Source: Dictyobacter alpinus
GTDB taxonomy: Bacteria > Chloroflexota > Ktedonobacteria > Ktedonobacterales > Ktedonobacteraceae
Assembly (NCBI RefSeq): GCF_003967575.1
Contig: NZ_BIFT01000001.1
Location: 4,960,001-5,024,000 of the forward strand
Direction: 5' to 3'
DNA: 64,000 nucleotides
Shown: one piece after another, positions 50,645-59,790 of the stretch
Numbering within the stretch: position 1 is the stretch's first letter
Layout of the letters: the number at the start of each line of letters is the position of its first letter
The notes under the pieces: generated by a model
Told to the model about the DNA's origin: nothing
Databases searched by the model: none
Seen by the model: only the letters and a program-made list of their open reading frames with translations
Translations under genes and position numbers: made by a program

Positions 50645-52177
50645 CAGGTGTTTTTTGGGCTGTAGTTTGTGGTTATGCAGCCACCATCTACTCTGATGAT
50701 GGTGGTGAATGGTCTGTTTTTTGACGCGGTGGAGTTTAGGAAATCTGCTACATCCAATGCTACCAATTTTGTGGGCGGTGATGAGCGGCATACGTCTGGC
50801 CGGGTGCCGAGGATAGTGTCGGCTGGCGAGTGCCAGGAGCAGTGGCGTCGCGATCGGCGTGCCGAGTCCGGTGGCGGGATCCCAACCAGGGGCAGCTTCA
50901 TAGCCGGGGAGGGTATAGCTGAGTTGGAGGGTCTTGAGCGTGTAGGCATTGCTGCCACTGGTGATGTCGTGGAAGGTCTCTTTGTAGAGGGGGCCACGAC
51001 CAATTTGGTAGAACGAAGGATTCAAGAAGCCGAGGGGTCGTCCAGCGAGCTGGTTGCCGAGGGCAGCAATGGCGGCCCACTGGGGCGAGCCAGCGCTGGT
51101 ACCACCCAGGGGGATGATCATCGGGTGTCCTGGAACGATGGTAGTGACGACCGCTACCCCGGTGGTTGGATCAGCTACGTAGGCAACATCGGGTACACTG
51201 CGCATGGTGTTTGTTCCCACAAACCCTTCTTGATATGCTGGACGCGAGAAGATACGGCTAAAGCCACCTCCAGGGGCGCCTTGAAGGTTGCTCCAGACAG
51301 TTTCGCCTTCGTAACTACCATCGGGCCCGAGAAAGAGGCTGGTACCTCCTACACCGGTTACCAATGGATCGCTGGCAGGAAAATCAACGCCTGTTCCAAA
51401 TGATTGTAGCCGTCTGGGCATGCCACCATAGATCGGCGCCAATGTACCACGGTCCCCGGATGAAGCAAAAACACTGATGCCCTGTGCGCGTGCCTCTACA
51501 AATAGCGCATGTTCTTTTTGCATAAAATCCGCTGGTAGTTCGGCTTCTGAAATGCCAAAACTCTGGGAAATCACGGTACCCAGATGCTGTTCGATGGCGA
51601 ATTTAGTGGCGGCATAGACATCATCGGATTCTTCCGTGCGACTTAACACCAGGGCGATCGCGGCTCCCGGCGCGATCGCGTGTGCCCACTGGACATCCAG
51701 ATTAGTCTCGATGGCTGCCAGCCGTTGTGCTCGATCATTACTATCAAATGGCACGGTCCCTGAAGGTGTATAAATAGTCAAAGAGGGTTCTGGTAGGCCG
51801 AAGAGCTGATCAAAGAGGCGCAGGTCTTCCCGGACCGTAGGACTCTGAAAGAAGTCGATGATCACGATGGTCTGCCCTTGTCCGCTGATGCCCCGGTTCA
51901 GTAGTGGCTCAATCTGGTAGGCCCGACGAATCTGTTGTGGGCTATAGCAGCGTGGCTGGACCTGGCTGCTCAGGCAGGGGGGTAATCCTTCCCCGAATGG
52001 GACCGCCTCTTCATCCATTGGGATCGCATGCGTAAACTGCTGTTCCACGTCGAACTGTTGGGTACCTACGGGTGGCATGTCCGCCCATGCTATCTGTGTT
52101 GCAGGCAAAGAGCCAGCATAAGCCAGCAGCAGCAGTACACACATCAAGCTAACCAGCAACAGACGCATTCGTCCCAT
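50630..52177 (-). CDS. Secreted S53 (sedolisin/kumamolisin-type) serine peptidase without prodomain
   Basis: The 515-residue protein has a signal peptide at residues 1-33 (MGRMRLLLVSLMCVLLLLAY). The S53 catalytic set is complete: Glu157 and Asp161 in AIETNLDVQWAHA, Asp242 in ASSGDRGT, Ser361 in GGTSAGSPQ. The calcium site is near FHDITSG and APGWDPATGLGTP. The catalytic unit starts only about 80 residues in, so the 150-190-residue activation domain of kumamolisins is missing. After LLLALASRHYP, an unusual basic, His-rich tail of about 55 residues follows. The ATG at 52177 has GGGGAGG five bases upstream. It acts outside the cell, probably at acid pH. Confidence 0.87.
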   Translation of the reverse strand: MGRMRLLLVSLMCVLLLLAYAGSLPATQIAWADMPPVGTQQFDVEQQFTHAIPMDEEAVPFGEGLPPCLSSQVQPRCYSPQQIRRAYQIEPLLNRGISGQGQTIVIIDFFQSPTVREDLRLFDQLFGLPEPSLTIYTPSGTVPFDSNDRAQRLAAIETNLDVQWAHAIAPGAAIALVLSRTEESDDVYAATKFAIEQHLGTVISQSFGISEAELPADFMQKEHALFVEARAQGISVFASSGDRGTLAPIYGGMPRRLQSFGTGVDFPASDPLVTGVGGTSLFLGPDGSYEGETVWSNLQGAPGGGFSRIFSRPAYQEGFVGTNTMRSVPDVAYVADPTTGVAVVTTIVPGHPMIIPLGGTSAGSPQWAAIAALGNQLAGRPLGFLNPSFYQIGRGPLYKETFHDITSGSNAYTLKTLQLSYTLPGYEAAPGWDPATGLGTPIATPLLLALASRHYPRHPARRMPLITAHKIGSIGCSRFPKLHRVKKQTIHHHHQSRWWLHNHKLQPKKHLSRTP

Positions 52178-52494
52178 AAAGCCTCCCCTATGTACCGTGT
52201 ATGCCCTATCTTCTGTGCGAGCAGCTCCTTCAATTGTGAGCATGAGAAGAGGGAAAACATACGTTGGTGTTCTGGCAATCCCGGCTATACAATGATATAG
52301 TTAGTGGCAGAGGTTTCCAGTGGTTGGGGTTATACATGCCAGGCCTTCAAATGTTTTCCCTGTGTGCAGTATAAAAGGAAAAGTGCTAACTGGCATCGGC
52401 TAAATGGTGGATTGAGGAATAATTTATGTGTTCATGCGAATGGTGTAAATAGGCGTATAATTACCATTATAATGAGCGAGAAGGAAGCAACACC
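52178..52494. other. Divergent intergenic region (S53 peptidase and debranching enzyme)
   Basis: No gene is supported. It carries both promoters. The plus strand has TATAAT-like AT-rich blocks near 52440-52475. I cannot assign an operator. Confidence 0.45.
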
Positions 52495-54585
52495 ATGTAT
52501 ACTGTTGATGCGGGTCGGCCACGTCCATTAGGATCTACGCCAGATGCGGGGGGAGTGAATTTTTCGATCTTTTCTGAACATGCCACCAATATCGAGCTGC
52601 TACTTTTTGAGAAGAGGAATGATACTATTCCTATCCAGACGATTTTGTTGGATCAGCTGAAGAATCGTACCTTTCATTTCTGGCATGTCTATGTGCGGGG
52701 ACTCAAGCCGGGGGCGCATTATGCCTATCGGATCTTTGGTGCGAACCAGACCGAGCTGACCGGTGATCGCTTCAATTTTAACAAGGTGCTGATCGATCCT
52801 TATTGTCGAGGGATCACCACCGATCTATGGCGTCGTAGCGATGCTATCGGTTCGGGGGATAATGTGGCAAGCGCTCTGCGTGGTACTGTGATAGATATCT
52901 CGGAATACGATTGGGAGGGCGATCGCTGTCCGGTGCGACCGATGAGCGAGACGATTATTTATGAGATGCATGTCGGTGGCTTCACGCGTTCCGCCTCCTC
53001 CGCTGTCAGCCATCCTGGCACCTTTGAGGCCATGATCGAGAAGATTCCCTATTTACAAGACCTGGGCATTACCGCGGTTGAGCTGATGCCGGTGCTGGCC
53101 TTTGATCCTGGTAGTGTCACCCGTACCAATCCTCTGACTGGAGAGCCCCTGACCAACTATTGGGGCTATGATCCCATCGGGCACTTCGCGCCCCATCCCG
53201 GCTACTGCATAGACATCGAGGGACGCCACCATATCGACGAGTTCCGCGATCTGGTTAAGGCGCTGCACAAAGCTGGCATCGAGGTCATCCTGGATGTGGT
53301 CTTCAACCATACCGGTGAGGGCGATGATAATGAGCCGATGATCAGCTTCAAGGGCATCGATAATCGCCTCTACTACTTCCTGGATCCCCAGGATAAGCGC
53401 CATTACCTGAATTATTCTGGTTGTGGTAACACCTTTAACTGCAATCATCCGATCGTCTCTAAACTGATCACCGAATGCCTGGTTTTCTGGGTACAGGAGA
53501 TGCATGTGGATGGTTTTCGCTTTGACGAGGGCTCGATCCTTACGCGCGGCATCGATGGCAAGCCCATGGAATATGCGCCCGTCCTCTGGTCGATCGAGCT
53601 ATCCGACATCCTGGCCGACACCAAAATCATCGCCGAGCCCTGGGATGCCGCCGGACTCTATCAGGTAGGCAATTTTCCCGGCTATCGCTGGGCGGTCTGG
53701 AATGGCCAATATCGGGATACGATTCGTGGTTTTGTGAAGGGTGATAGTGGCATTATTGGTGCGGTTGCTTCGCGGATCGCTGGTAGCCAGGATATTTTCG
53801 CTGAGCCGGGGCAGCGTCCGATTAATGGTATCAACTTTGTGACCTGCCACGATGGCTTTACCCTCAATGATCTGGTCTCCTATAACGAGAAACATAATCT
53901 CACCAATGGTGAAGATAATCGCGATGGACTCAACTATAATACGAGCTGGAACTACGGTGTGGAGGGCGAGACCAGTGATCCCGCCATAAACGCCCTGCGT
54001 GCCCGGCAGATCAAGAATTTCTTTGCCATCCTGTTATTATCCCAGGGCGTCCCGATGCTCCTGGCTGGAGACGAAGTACGCCGTACCCAGCAAGGCAACA
54101 ACAACGCCTACTGTCAGGACAACCCCGTTACCTGGTTTGACTGGCGGCTGCTTGACAGCCAGTCCGAGCTGCTGCACTTCGTCAAAGCCATGATCGCCTT
54201 CCGCAAAGCGCATCCCAGTATCAGGCGCGAAAGCTTCTTCACCGGTAGCACTGACCGTAGCGGCAAAAAAGACATAGAATGGCACGGCTGCCGTCTCTTT
54301 GATCCCGGCTGGAACGACCCCAACTCGCGTGTGCTCGCCTTCACCATCTGGTCCGGAGAGGCCGATACCGACCTGCATATCATGCTCAACATGGACTTTG
54401 CCGAGCTCGATTTCGAGATCCCTCATCCCGGGAAAGCCCGGAACTGGAAAAAAGTCATCGATACCGCTCAGCCTGCCCCCTCTGACATCCAATCCCTGGA
54501 GCAGGCCCCACTTATCACCGACACTCATATCCAACTCCAGCCCCACAGCGTCGTCGTCCTTACCAGCGCGCCTGATGTCTCTTGA
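52495..54585 (+). CDS. glgX: Glycogen debranching enzyme / isoamylase (GH13)
   Basis: The 696-residue protein has an N-terminal CBM48-like domain (1-130: RPRPLGSTPDAGGVNFSIFS) and a GH13_11 catalytic barrel. Four conserved regions: DVVFNHTGEG (268-277), VDGFRFDEG (nucleophile Asp344), IIAEPWDA (acid/base Glu381) and TCHDGFTLNDL (transition-state Asp453). SYNEKHNLTNGEDNRDG is typical of GlgX/TreX. It hydrolyses alpha-1,6 branches of glycogen or of malto-oligosaccharides in the cytoplasm. AAGGA lies nine bases before the ATG. No glgA, glgB or glgP lies within the window. Confidence 0.93.
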   Translation: MYTVDAGRPRPLGSTPDAGGVNFSIFSEHATNIELLLFEKRNDTIPIQTILLDQLKNRTFHFWHVYVRGLKPGAHYAYRIFGANQTELTGDRFNFNKVLIDPYCRGITTDLWRRSDAIGSGDNVASALRGTVIDISEYDWEGDRCPVRPMSETIIYEMHVGGFTRSASSAVSHPGTFEAMIEKIPYLQDLGITAVELMPVLAFDPGSVTRTNPLTGEPLTNYWGYDPIGHFAPHPGYCIDIEGRHHIDEFRDLVKALHKAGIEVILDVVFNHTGEGDDNEPMISFKGIDNRLYYFLDPQDKRHYLNYSGCGNTFNCNHPIVSKLITECLVFWVQEMHVDGFRFDEGSILTRGIDGKPMEYAPVLWSIELSDILADTKIIAEPWDAAGLYQVGNFPGYRWAVWNGQYRDTIRGFVKGDSGIIGAVASRIAGSQDIFAEPGQRPINGINFVTCHDGFTLNDLVSYNEKHNLTNGEDNRDGLNYNTSWNYGVEGETSDPAINALRARQIKNFFAILLLSQGVPMLLAGDEVRRTQQGNNNAYCQDNPVTWFDWRLLDSQSELLHFVKAMIAFRKAHPSIRRESFFTGSTDRSGKKDIEWHGCRLFDPGWNDPNSRVLAFTIWSGEADTDLHIMLNMDFAELDFEIPHPGKARNWKKVIDTAQPAPSDIQSLEQAPLITDTHIQLQPHSVVVLTSAPDVS

Positions 54586-55244
54586 AACACAGCTAAAGAA
54601 ATATCTGACAATCCATGCATTTTCGTTAAGGGGGGAAGCCCGACTCTATGGCGTGTCGTTGTGTACGTCGGATGGACGCTATGAGCCAGCGTTGCATACG
54701 CCGAGTGGGCGCCACACGCAAGGCCGCACTGCTGGGTTTTCGTGGGCCGACGTGCATGAACGAGACGCAGTGCTGTGGCGCCTACACGAATCATGTTTGG
54801 TGTACTTGAGTGATAGGGAACTTTTTGCCGACATGTTCATCCATCCAGATCGTTCCTATGATGTATAGGATCATGAATCGTGATTTGTGTACTTCAACGT
54901 TGCTGAGTGATCATGCTTGAAGAAACATGATTCGTGTAGGCGCCACAGGCATGCATGCTTTTCTAGCATGTATCGCCTTTATATTAAGCTGCATGCCGGC
55001 CTCGCGTGTGGCGCCCACTCGACGTACTATTGGTCCGCTTCACACGTTTTCCCCTTTAAAATTGGATCGCCACCTTTCGTCGTGATCAGCGTTTCGCTGG
55101 GCTCGCCTCAACACAACCACTTGTTTAAGCGGCATGTCGTGCGTGAACAGATAGCAGAGGCAAGCCCTGCCATTACGCCTGGGGAGCGGCTCGATGCGAG
55201 TGAGTGTATCGGCCGCCAACTGTTCCCTACGCTCCCTGTTCCGT
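54586..55244. repeat. GGCGCC inverted-repeat element (copy B) and a GTAGCGG half copy
   Basis: 54647-55077 matches 44902-45361. The conserved halves are inverted relative to each other and the middle is diverged (54790-54910). At about 55136-55180, CGTGAACAGATAGCAGAGGC and AAGCCCTGCCATTACG are the right arm of a GTAGCGG-family element. No gene is supported; the conserved short frame in the left half is a by-product of the repeat. Confidence 0.75.
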
Positions 55245-55976
55245 TTAGACGCGCGGGAAGGTGAGGGCCCAGATCCAGACGCAGGAGGCGAAGGCGACGC
55301 TACCGGCGATGACGAAGATATGGAAGATTTCGTGGTAGCCGAAGACGCGCGGAAAGGGATTGGGCCAGCGGGTGGCGTAGGCGATGGCCCCGATGGTGTA
55401 GAGCAGTCCTCCGGCGATCATGGTAAAGACAAAGGACCAGGGGAGGACGGCCAGGAAGGCGGGCATGGCCAGGACGGCGATCCAGCCCATCAGGATATAG
55501 ATGGAGGCGCTAAACCATTTGGGGACGCGTAACGCGTAGGGAAAGAGGGCGAAGACGATGCCGGCTAAGGCGAGTAGCCAGATGGTGGTGAGTAGTGTGA
55601 TGCGTACCCAGCCGGATAAAATGTTGAAGCAGAGCGGCGTGTAGGTGCCGGCGATCAGCACAAAGATATTTGCATGATCTAATGCACGCCAGACGCGGCG
55701 TTTGGCCGGCTCCCAGTGCACGATATGGTAGATGGCGCTCACCGTATACATTTCGATCATGCTGAGGCCAAAAATGAACAGCGAAATGAAGCGCGGCAGA
55801 TCGGCGCGACTATACCAGCAGAGAACAAGCGTTAAGATAACCGACGCTAAGGCGGCCGCGGCATGGAACCATCCTCGTAGCAGGGGTTTTATTTTTTGCT
55901 GCACCTGCTCTGTTATAGCAATCTCTTGTTTTGTCAATGTTTTATTCCATCCGAAAATTCTATTTTGAAAATCCAT
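55245..55976 (-). CDS. Hemolysin III / PAQR-like seven-helix membrane protein
   Basis: The 243-residue protein has seven hydrophobic helices. Family motifs: SAIYHIVHWEPAKR with two histidines after helix 2, LDHANIFVLIAGTYTPLC, and RVFGYHEIFHIFVIAG near the end, giving the metal-binding His/Asp set of the hemolysin III/PAQR superfamily. The function in bacteria is unsettled; lipid hydrolase activity has been proposed for the superfamily. The frame extends to 56090, but that part is translated GC-rich repeat. The ATG at 55976 starts just before the native-looking N-terminus; its ribosome site is weak. Confidence 0.85.
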   Translation of the reverse strand: MDFQNRIFGWNKTLTKQEIAITEQVQQKIKPLLRGWFHAAAALASVILTLVLCWYSRADLPRFISLFIFGLSMIEMYTVSAIYHIVHWEPAKRRVWRALDHANIFVLIAGTYTPLCFNILSGWVRITLLTTIWLLALAGIVFALFPYALRVPKWFSASIYILMGWIAVLAMPAFLAVLPWSFVFTMIAGGLLYTIGAIAYATRWPNPFPRVFGYHEIFHIFVIAGSVAFASCVWIWALTFPRV

Positions 55977-55996
55977 CGTCACAATCACGATTAGAA

Positions 55997-56086
55997 GCGG
56001 GGATGCAAGGGGCGGCGAGCCCCTTGCCTGGGGGATCGGGGGCTGTGCCCTCGGCCTCTTCCCCTCCCGCCCGCGTAGCGGGCAAA
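55997..56086. repeat. GC-rich GGCGAGCCC element, copy 1
   Basis: GGGGATGCAAGGGGCGGCGA continues with GCCCCTTGCCTGGGGG and ends in GCCCGC-GTA-GCGGGC. The same order occurs at 62183-62258 and inverted at 60865-60958. It starts 21 bp upstream of the hemolysin III-like ATG and may affect its expression. Confidence 0.75.
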
Positions 56087-56724
56087 CCATCCATCAAACA
56101 AAGTTTGACAAGTCACCAGTTTATAATAAGGGCAATTTGCATTATATAGTTATTTTCACAAAAATGCACTATTGCTAGCTAACAAGCCAACCGCTAAACA
56201 TGCATAGTGTGGGAGCTAGCTTTACAATTGGTTCTAAATGCTTCGCACTAATAGAAATACCCTGACATCAAAATCCTATCCAGACCGAGGAGACCCGCCT
56301 CTTCACTTTCCATGCCAGAAGCGCCTCTAGAAGACAATGACTCAACCACACGAAGCAAAGAACCAGTAGAGTTTTTTCAGACCGTGGTGGATCTACCGGA
56401 GTATATTTTTTTCTTGATTTATAGAAATATATGTATTTTTTATCGAAAAAGGACGTAAAAATAACTGACCTAAAAGTAATAGAAAATGTCGATATCTGGA
56501 TATATTTGTTTTGTGAATAGATTGAATGTAAAATAGAGCTGTCGGTTGATGTGATTGATATTTTCCCAGGGAAGGGAGCATGATAAGTTTTGTGTTGGAA
56601 GATAGAAATATGAAGATCTATCAGTACACTTTAGTCGCGTGCCTTATGTTTGCCAGGTAGTATAAAAAATGCAAAGCCTTGTAACATCGTACGTACGGTT
56701 CGCATGCAGAAAGCAGGTTCTCTA
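56087..56724. other. Gene-free AT-rich region of about 640 bp
   Basis: No supported gene or repeat copy. It probably contains the promoters for both flanking genes. Several overlapping short frames have no ribosome site. Confidence 0.45.
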
Positions 56725-57105
56725 ATGTCTTTCTCTTCACGGTCAAATGAAGTTCCACCACCACCACTGGAAAAAATTGGTGACCTGGTCTACTCCCCTG
56801 GAACCGATCTGCCATTTGGAAAACGCATACGGATTGGTTTATCGGAGCGGACAATCTACGAAAGTGCCGTTGAGCATGGATATCTCACTGGTATTCGGGC
56901 GCACTTTACTTTCTTAGAGGACCATGAATGCTTGAATCCTGTACCGTTAGATGACAATCAATTTACCATGATTATTGAACATCTTGTACCTTCAGACTTG
57001 AATGAGTTTGAGCAAGGACTCTGGCGCTCGCACTTTATCGCGGGCTGGATGGGAGTTTATCTGGGATTGATCAAGGACGAGGATGATATGGATTTGGACA
57101 AGTAA
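56725..57105 (+). CDS. Small cytoplasmic protein of unknown function
   Basis: The 126-residue acidic protein begins MSFSSRSNEVPPPPLEKIGD. The centre reads GTDLPFGKRIRIGLSERTIY, TGIRAHFTFLEDHECLNP, and the end LWRSHFIAGWMGVYLGLIKD followed by an acidic tail. It has no membrane helix, signal or recognised domain. An in-frame ATG at 56704 adds seven residues; the 56725 start follows AGG at seven bases. A terminator is 140 bases downstream. The protein-like composition supports a real gene. Confidence 0.55.
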   Translation: MSFSSRSNEVPPPPLEKIGDLVYSPGTDLPFGKRIRIGLSERTIYESAVEHGYLTGIRAHFTFLEDHECLNPVPLDDNQFTMIIEHLVPSDLNEFEQGLWRSHFIAGWMGVYLGLIKDEDDMDLDK

Positions 57106-57248
57106 AGAGCGTCAATCACACAATCCAATCCTTTTCTTTTTTACGTTCCCTTTCTGGTTTTGAGCGAGTGTGGGCGCCCAGTAAAAGTGCACACGCATTG
57201 CAATATCAATGACTATCCCCAGACAAACTTTCACTAGATGTTTTTATG

Positions 57249-57291
57249 AAAAAAGAGGCGTGGCCGACTCTATTGGCCACGCCTCTTTTTT
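57249..57291. terminator. Bidirectional terminator with a 17-bp stem
   Basis: A6-GAGGCGTGGCC (57249-57265) pairs perfectly with 57275-57291, which ends in T6. The rest of 57106-57433 contains no gene. Confidence 0.9.
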
Positions 57292-57433
57292 TGTACCTCT
57301 TCTTTCCATCGAGCCGCTCTCCCCACGGCGGGCGGGCAGTGGTGAAGATGGGGCAAATGACCCTGTGGTGTGGTGTAATGGTGGCATATACTTGGTGTAT
57401 GATGGAACGTATGTATGAAGGAGGGATTCTCAC

Positions 57434-58603
57434 ATGGGTCGCGGGCGACTGAAGCGGAGGCATATGGCGGCGCGGATCGTGCTGCTACTGCTTTTCCTGC
57501 TTGGTTTTTGCTGTACGGTTTTTCCATGGGGCCGCTCGGTGGTGCGTTCGGCGTATATTTTGCCGGCTCTGATTGCGGCGAATCAGCCGTCCGTTCTGGT
57601 GGCGAATGGCGAGCCAATCAAGCATACCCAGACAACGATCCCTTCGCAGAGTGGTGTGGTCTATCTGGATGTGTATGCGCCGGATAGCCCGGCGCCTATG
57701 GTTGTACGGGCCCGGAGCGGGGTGCTGGTCGTGGCCGGCGTCGGTGATAATCGCCAGGTGCCGCAACTTGTCAATCTTTTGGAGGCGCTGGCGCGGACGG
57801 GAATGGTGGTGATGAGCATGACGACGCCTACCTTGATGGCTTACGATGTTTCAGTTCAGGATACCGATGCGACGGTGCAGGCGTTCAAGAAACTACAAAG
57901 CTGGCCGGGTATGCAGGGTCGCCGTAGTGGCATGATCTCCTTTAGTGGCGGTGTTCCCTTGACCTGTTTCGCGGCCGCCGATCCGCGCATCCGTGATCAA
58001 GTGGCATATATCGCGGCCTTCGGTGGCTATTTCGATACCCGCACCTTGATCCAAACCTTTGGCCGTAGAAGCATTACCATCGACGGCAAGCGCGAGTCCT
58101 GGCAGCCAATCGACGTGCCGATTGAGGTGCTCACCAATATGACCACCGAAAACTTTGCCGCGTCCGAGCAGGATACTCTGCGCACGGCCCTGGCCCCTAA
58201 GGCCCAACCTTTAAGTTCCGGCGAACTGGCGACGTTATCGATTGGTGCCCAGGATGTCTACCATTTGTTGAAAGGCGATACGCCGGCACAAGTTGATTCC
58301 CTGATGCGCTCCCTCCCTCCCGATCTCCAGCAGTTGTTGGATCAGCTATCGCCCAGGCGTGTCATCAAGGATATTCGCGCCCCCATCTTCCTGCTGCATG
58401 ACCGCAATGATCCCTCGCTACCTGTCACTGAGACGCGAGCCTTTGATGCCGAACTGACGCGCCTTCAGCATCGCCATGAATATGTCGAGTTCCATATCTT
58501 CGACCATGTTGAGGTACGCTCAGGACTCAATGTGGGACAACTCATCGGTGATGGGACACATCTCTTTAGTGTGTTGGATGATTTGCTGTATGCTGGCTCA
58601 TAA
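57434..58603 (+). CDS. Membrane-anchored alpha/beta hydrolase-fold protein
   Basis: The 389-residue protein has one N-terminal helix (about 12-33) and an outer alpha/beta hydrolase domain. Likely nucleophile Ser in GMISFSGGVPLTCF (about 170), Asp in LHDRNDPSLP (about 325) and His in IFDHVEVR (about 358). The second half has a helical cap with low conservation. The G-x-S-x-G elbow is altered to S-F-S-G-G. The substrate is unknown. AAGGAGG precedes the ATG. The next gene starts 18 bp after its stop, so they form a unit. Confidence 0.78.
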   Translation: MGRGRLKRRHMAARIVLLLLFLLGFCCTVFPWGRSVVRSAYILPALIAANQPSVLVANGEPIKHTQTTIPSQSGVVYLDVYAPDSPAPMVVRARSGVLVVAGVGDNRQVPQLVNLLEALARTGMVVMSMTTPTLMAYDVSVQDTDATVQAFKKLQSWPGMQGRRSGMISFSGGVPLTCFAAADPRIRDQVAYIAAFGGYFDTRTLIQTFGRRSITIDGKRESWQPIDVPIEVLTNMTTENFAASEQDTLRTALAPKAQPLSSGELATLSIGAQDVYHLLKGDTPAQVDSLMRSLPPDLQQLLDQLSPRRVIKDIRAPIFLLHDRNDPSLPVTETRAFDAELTRLQHRHEYVEFHIFDHVEVRSGLNVGQLIGDGTHLFSVLDDLLYAGS

Positions 58604-58621
58604 GCAAAGGAGTTTATAACT

Positions 58622-58885
58622 ATGCTCTGGTCTTCACTCCTCTGGCTGGTCATTGGCCTGGCAAGTGCCCTTGTTTGTCTGGCGGCCCGTCTGCGACCAG
58701 CAATATGGCCAGGATCATCCTGGTGGATCGTCCTGGCCATTGGTGCTGTCAGTGGTTGCCTGGGAGGCTGGCTCGGCGTCTGGCTCTTTGGTCGGCTCTT
58801 CGCACCCTTTGCCGCCCTCTGGATCGCCATCCTGGCCAGCCTCCTCATTCCCCGCATGGTTGTGTTCCTGCGGCAGAAAGTATGA
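58622..58885 (+). CDS. Small three-helix membrane protein
   Basis: The 87-residue protein is almost wholly hydrophobic, with helices at about 3-22, 34-56 and 61-80 and a glycine-rich centre (AIGAVSGCLGGWLGVWLFG). It resembles transglycosylase-associated/YeaQ-type small membrane proteins in size and glycine spacing, but that is only a resemblance. AAAGGAG lies nine bases before the ATG. It is probably co-transcribed with the anchored hydrolase. Its stop is nine bases from the convergent ABC permease gene. Confidence 0.75.
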   Translation: MLWSSLLWLVIGLASALVCLAARLRPAIWPGSSWWIVLAIGAVSGCLGGWLGVWLFGRLFAPFAALWIAILASLLIPRMVVFLRQKV

Positions 58886-58894
58886 TCAGAGATC

Positions 58895-59725
58895 CTACTG
58901 CGTAAGATCCTGGCGCTGGAACGCGAAGATGGCCAGTCCCAGGAAGACCAGTGTATAGACCGCAATCATGATGGCCGCGACCGTTGGTGAGGCCTGCGTG
59001 GCGGCGAGGGGAGATGTACTGGGATCCTGAGCCGGATTATTTAACGTATTTACCGATGCAGCCAGATTGTTGGGAAGATAGGCGATGAAGCGCGCAACCT
59101 GTTCGTTGAATAATGCACCGAGCTGTGCGACCAGGCCTTCAATAACAAGTGCAAAGACCAGACCAATACTGATGGCGGCCGCCGTCGAGCGGGTGAGCAC
59201 TGCCAGCAGAAAGGTCAGGCTGATATAAGGTAATAATGTATAGAAGGTGCGCACATAGCTGAGCAGTACTTGCACAACATCGAGCCCCTGTGTATGCACG
59301 GTGCCATTAATGATAAAGGAGCAGATCAGGGTTAACAGACTGGAGGTTACGACTGCTACTGCGGTCATGATCAGGGCGTCTACTACCAGGATCAGCCATT
59401 TGGCTAGCATGAGCACCGGACGTGATAGACCCTGGCTCAACCACAATTGGATGGTGCGCCAGGTGAATTCACGGGCCACCATCACACTTACCAGGATGAT
59501 CAGGAGCACTCGTCCTATTGAAAACAGCAGGCCCTCTGCGAATGCTGGTCCCTGAGGCCACGTGATAGTACCAGCCGCAGCTCTGGTGGCCTCAGATAAG
59601 CTCTGCAATAAAAAAAACAGTGCCACGAACAGGGTGAGCAGTCCTACCAGAACAGCGATTTCAATCCAGAAAAAAGGCCGGCGCAGGTTTTTCATATACT
59701 CCATGCGCAAGATATTATAAAACAT
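58895..59725 (-). CDS. ABC-2-type transporter permease
   Basis: The 276-residue protein has six membrane helices and the typical ABC-2 start MFYNILRMEYMKNLRRPFFW. It also has AREFTWRTIQLWLSQGLSRPV, the coupling-helix region between helices 2 and 3. With the ATPase gene 65 bp upstream on the same strand it forms a two-gene exporter. The cargo (lipid, peptide or drug) is unknown. It is the second gene of the unit. Confidence 0.88.
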   Translation of the reverse strand: MFYNILRMEYMKNLRRPFFWIEIAVLVGLLTLFVALFFLLQSLSEATRAAAGTITWPQGPAFAEGLLFSIGRVLLIILVSVMVAREFTWRTIQLWLSQGLSRPVLMLAKWLILVVDALIMTAVAVVTSSLLTLICSFIINGTVHTQGLDVVQVLLSYVRTFYTLLPYISLTFLLAVLTRSTAAAISIGLVFALVIEGLVAQLGALFNEQVARFIAYLPNNLAASVNTLNNPAQDPSTSPLAATQASPTVAAIMIAVYTLVFLGLAIFAFQRQDLTQ

Positions 59726-59790
59726 GGGCTAAAAAATTCCTTTTGTGTCAATATCACTAATAATCAATGCATGAGGCTCATGCAGGCAAG

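Noticed and set aside
50669..51403. 244-codon plus-strand frame opposite the S53 peptidase
   Set aside because: Antisense to a peptidase with complete active site.
54525..54794. Frame beginning MIRVGATALRLVH, also present at 44807-45046
   Set aside because: It is generated by the inverted-repeat element in both places; no ribosome site and the two copies differ without codon bias.
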